From Oligoflexia bacterium (lineage in GTDB: Bacteria; Bdellovibrionota; Bdellovibrionia; Bdellovibrionales; UBA1609), in NCBI GenBank assembly GCA_026914095.1, contig JAPPIY010000010.1, forward strand, positions 1 through 7,415: a DNA stretch of 7,415 nt. Reading direction: 5' to 3'. The position numbers and the translations under genes are program-made. Under the pieces are notes generated by a model. The model worked only from the letters and a program-made list of their open reading frames with translations, was not told the origin of the DNA and did no database searches. Positions 4,846-7,415 of this stretch are shown piece by piece. Within the stretch, counting starts at the first letter, position 1; each line of letters starts with the position of its first letter.

Positions 4846-7229
4846 ATTACGATTTTAAAACCATAGAGAAAAAATGGCAGTCTCGCTGGGAGGCCAGTCA
4901 GGTTTTTTATTGTAAGAAAGACCTAAAGAAAAAAAAGTTTTATGCTTTAAGTATGTTTCCCTATCCTTCAGGAACAGGCTTGCATATAGGGCATTTGGCC
5001 TCTTATATGCCAACGGAAGTGGTGGCGCGGTTTAAAAGAGCTAAGGGTTTTAATGTTTTACATCCTATGGGTTATGATGCTTTTGGCCTGCCGGCTGAGC
5101 AGTATGCCATTCAAACGGGAATCCATCCCGAAGAGACGACTAAAAAGGCAATTGCCAACTTTAAACAGCAATTGAAAGCTTTTGGATTTAGTTTTGACTG
5201 GAGTCGTGAAATTTCCACATGCGATCCCTCTTATTACAAATGGACGCAAAAAATGTTTAAAATTTTTTTCCAAAAAAAACTGGCTTACAAAGCAGACACT
5301 CCTGTGAATTGGTGCCCCGCTCTCCGCACTGTTTTAGCAAACGAGGAAGTTATTGATGGCAAGAGTGAAAGAGGAGGGCATCCTGTCCTTCGTCTTTTGA
5401 AAAAGCAATGGATGCTTAAGATCACAGATTACTGTGAAAAATTATTGAAGGATTTAGAGGAAGTGGATTGGCCGGAAAGAACAAAAACCGCTCAAAAGAA
5501 TTGGATTGGAAAAAGTGAAGGGGCTTTAATTTCTTTTTCTATTTTAAATTCTCAAAAAAAAATTGAGGTTTTTACGACTCGGCCAGACACTTTATTTGGA
5601 GTGTCTTATATGGTTTTAGCCCCTGAGCATCCTTTAGTGGAAAAAATTAGCGCAAAAGAAAAACTTCAAGAGATTCAAGGCTATCAGAAAAAATGTTTGT
5701 CTAAAAGTGAAAAAGATAGAAAAACTCATCAAGAGAAAACAGGAGTTTGGACAGGCGCCTACGCCCTTCATCCTTTCACCCATGAAAAACTGGAGATTTG
5801 GATTTCAGATTATGTTTTAATGGATTATGGAACAGGGGCTATTATGGCTGTTCCCGCTCATGATGAAAGGGACTATGAGTTTGCTAAGCATTTTAATTTA
5901 AAAATTTTGCCGGTGATTCAAAAAGAGGGAGAAAATCTGCCATTTGAAGGAGAGGGAACTGTGCTAAATTCTCAGTGCGGGGAATTGGACTTGAACGGTT
6001 GGAGCAGTAAAAAAGCTGGTCAAAAAGTGATAGAGCAGATTGAAAAAACAAAAAAAGGAAAAAGAAAAATTCAATATAAATTAAGAGACTGGCTGTTTAG
6101 CCGTCAAAGATATTGGGGTGAGCCTTTTCCTATTTTTAAAAATAAAAAAGGGGAGTATGAGTTGATTCCTGATAAGGAGCTTCCTGTAGAGTTGCCGGAG
6201 ACAGTGAATTATGAGCCTTCCGAAAAAGGAGAAGCTCCCTTGGCGCGAATCAAAGATTTTGTGAAGTATAAAGAGAAAGGGGAGAGAGAAACCGATACCA
6301 TGCCGGGCTCTGCCGCTTCTTCTTGGTATTTTTTGCGCTACACCGATCCTCACAATGAAAAAGAGGCTTTTGGTTTTGAAGATCAAAAATATTGGATGCC
6401 GGTGGACTTGTATGTAGGAGGGGCTGAACACAGTGTGGGTCATCTTCTTTACTCTCGTTTTTGGCAAAAAGCGCTGTTTGAGGAGGGGCTTGTTTCACAC
6501 AAAGAGCCTTTTAAAAAGCTGGCTCATCAGGGGACTATTTTAGGGGAAGACGGTTTTAGAATGTCTAAGTCCAGAGGCAATGGGGTCAATCCAGATGATT
6601 TGAGAGAGAAAGTGGGAGCGGATGGATTGAGGCTTTATATTTGCTTTTTAGGGCCTTTTGAGAAAGATAAGCCTTGGTCTTCCAGCGGGATTGAGGGAAT
6701 ACAAAGGTTTTTGGATCGCTACTATCGTTTTTCTAAAGAAAGCAAGAATAAGTTAGAGGCTTTAAGTGACAGTTTGGAGACTTTAGCTCATCAAACCATA
6801 AAAAAGGTGGAAGAGGATATTGAAAGTATGAATTTTAATACAGCGATTGCCAGTTTGATGATCTTGTTAAATGAGATATACAGACAAAATGTAAAAAATG
6901 AGCCTTTAGCAAAAACTTTTGCTCAGCTTTTGCAGGCCTTTGCGCCTCATTTAGCGGAGGAGATGTGGGAGTATTTAGGAGGAGAGGGCTTTGTTTCTCT
7001 GGCGAAATGGCCAGAATATTTAGAAGAAAAAACAAAAACAAAAACTGTGTGTATTGGCGTTCAGGTGAATGGAAAAACAAGGGGCTCCTTAGAGTTGTTG
7101 ACAGATGAGTCTCAAGAGCGGGCCTTGGAGAAAGCTTTGCAAATTAAGGCCGTTCAAAGAGCCTTGCAAGATCGTTCTATTAAGAAATGCATTTATAAAC
7201 AGGGAAAAATTTTAAACTTAATTGTTTAA
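4842..7229 (+). CDS. leuS: Leucyl-tRNA synthetase
   Basis: This class Ia enzyme charges tRNA-Leu with leucine in the cytoplasm and edits mischarged products. The 795-residue protein is complete. MNYDFKTIEKKWQSRWE is the usual N-terminus, supporting this start. The HIGH motif is at 48-51 (LHIGHL). The CP1 editing domain shows TTRPDT at 245-250 and AHDERD at 339-344, where D344 matches the conserved editing aspartate. The second half of the catalytic core starts near LRDWLFSRQRYWGEP, followed by WMPVDLYVGGAEHSVGHLLYSRFW. The KMSKS loop reads RMSKS at 573-577. An anticodon-binding helical domain and the C-terminal VQVNGKTRG segment follow. It is shorter than the 860-residue E. coli enzyme, mainly because the leucine-specific insert before KMSKS is absent (GTILGEDGFRMSKS runs straight on). 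The zinc-knuckle cysteines of the CP region are also missing apart from WCPAL. It is convergent with the tRNA genes downstream. Confidence 0.97.
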   Translation: MNYDFKTIEKKWQSRWEASQVFYCKKDLKKKKFYALSMFPYPSGTGLHIGHLASYMPTEVVARFKRAKGFNVLHPMGYDAFGLPAEQYAIQTGIHPEETTKKAIANFKQQLKAFGFSFDWSREISTCDPSYYKWTQKMFKIFFQKKLAYKADTPVNWCPALRTVLANEEVIDGKSERGGHPVLRLLKKQWMLKITDYCEKLLKDLEEVDWPERTKTAQKNWIGKSEGALISFSILNSQKKIEVFTTRPDTLFGVSYMVLAPEHPLVEKISAKEKLQEIQGYQKKCLSKSEKDRKTHQEKTGVWTGAYALHPFTHEKLEIWISDYVLMDYGTGAIMAVPAHDERDYEFAKHFNLKILPVIQKEGENLPFEGEGTVLNSQCGELDLNGWSSKKAGQKVIEQIEKTKKGKRKIQYKLRDWLFSRQRYWGEPFPIFKNKKGEYELIPDKELPVELPETVNYEPSEKGEAPLARIKDFVKYKEKGERETDTMPGSAASSWYFLRYTDPHNEKEAFGFEDQKYWMPVDLYVGGAEHSVGHLLYSRFWQKALFEEGLVSHKEPFKKLAHQGTILGEDGFRMSKSRGNGVNPDDLREKVGADGLRLYICFLGPFEKDKPWSSSGIEGIQRFLDRYYRFSKESKNKLEALSDSLETLAHQTIKKVEEDIESMNFNTAIASLMILLNEIYRQNVKNEPLAKTFAQLLQAFAPHLAEEMWEYLGGEGFVSLAKWPEYLEEKTKTKTVCIGVQVNGKTRGSLELLTDESQERALEKALQIKAVQRALQDRSIKKCIYKQGKILNLIV

Positions 7230-7246
7230 TTTATTCTTTAACTAAG

Positions 7247-7336
7247 TGGCGGAGAGGGAGGGATTCGAACCCCCGAGACGGTTGCCCGCCTACACGCTTT
7301 CCAAGCGTGCGCCTTCAGCCGCTCGGCCACCTCTCC
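7247..7336 (-). tRNA. tRNA-Ser (anticodon GGA)
   Basis: On the minus strand the acceptor arm GGAGAGG (5' end at 7336) pairs with CCTCTCC. The D-arm reads TGGCCGAGCGGCTGAAGGC, the anticodon stem-loop is CACGC TTGGAAA GCGTG with anticodon GGA, then a long class II variable arm, and the T-arm GGGGGTTCGAATCCCTC. Discriminator G (7250) is followed by an encoded CCA (7249-7247). It reads UCC and UCU codons. It lies 24 bases after tRNA-Gly and is probably co-transcribed with it. Its 3' end faces leuS, with only 17 bases between and no clear terminator. Confidence 0.97.
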
Positions 7337-7360
7337 TGGCGCAATAATTTTTATAAAAAA

Positions 7361-7415
7361 TGGAGCGGGTGATGGGATTCGAACCCACGACCTTAACCTT
7401 GGCAAGGTTACATTC
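7361..7415 (-). tRNA. tRNA-Gly (anticodon GCC), cut by the window edge
   Basis: The 3' two-thirds of the gene is present on the minus strand. It has the anticodon stem-loop TAACC TTGCCAA GGTTA with anticodon GCC, variable AGGTC, T-arm GTGGG TTCGAAT CCCAT, acceptor strand CACCCGC, discriminator T and encoded CCA (7363-7361). The 5' acceptor strand and the D-arm lie beyond base 7415. Confidence 0.95.

Noticed and set aside
5262..5280. T7 and A8 runs in leuS as a slippage switch
   Set aside because: leuS is essential and intact; homopolymer runs are common in AT-rich genes and nothing else suggests switching.
6081..6467. 128-residue minus-strand frame
   Set aside because: It is fully antisense to conserved leuS catalytic-core sequence, so it is a by-product of that gene's composition.
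7218..7246. Terminator between leuS and the tRNA genes
   Set aside because: Only weak A/T pairing (CTTA with TAAG) is present, with no GC stem; not supportable.

Overview
The window reads as AT-rich chromosomal DNA from a Gram-negative-type bacterium. It has a signal peptide on a large cysteine-rich protein, a lipobox-like sequence on a second protein, and bacterial leucyl-tRNA and tRNA genes. No gene pins down the taxon. The mix of secreted metalloprotease, ankyrin lipoprotein and palindromic repeats would suit a predatory or host-associated lineage, but that is only an inference.

Layout. Bases 2-3286 (+) carry the 3' part of a gene for a very large exported zinc metalloprotease with an M64-like HExxHxxG site; its start lies left of the window. 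About 50 bases later comes a gene for an ankyrin-repeat protein. Its best start (ATG 3338, with a Shine-Dalgarno sequence and signal peptide) is out of frame with the ankyrin part because of five tandem copies of a 7-base unit. This looks like a phase-variable lipoprotein gene caught in the out-of-frame state. Bases 4056-4841 contain no intact gene except a possible six-codon leader. They hold two diverged copies of a ~115-125 bp element with inverted ends (4086-4210 and about 4704-4817), a perfect 130 bp copy of the protease gene's 3' region with an alternative end (4233-4397), and a GC-richer palindromic islet (4432-4545). The second element ends at the start of leuS and supplies the Shine-Dalgarno of the leader, whose stop overlaps the leuS start as ATGA. 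leuS (4842-7229, +) encodes a complete leucyl-tRNA synthetase. It converges on a minus-strand tRNA pair, tRNA-Gly(GCC) (cut by the window end) followed by tRNA-Ser(GGA).

How it fits together. leuS and the tRNAs are housekeeping translation genes. The protease-ankyrin pair is an accessory, surface-directed module. The 130 bp direct repeat brackets the ankyrin gene, so recombination between the copies would delete that gene and swap the protease's last 46 residues for 11 others. The heptamer tract could independently switch the lipoprotein on and off. The most interesting reading is therefore a small surface locus with two independent means of variation beside a conserved housekeeping block.
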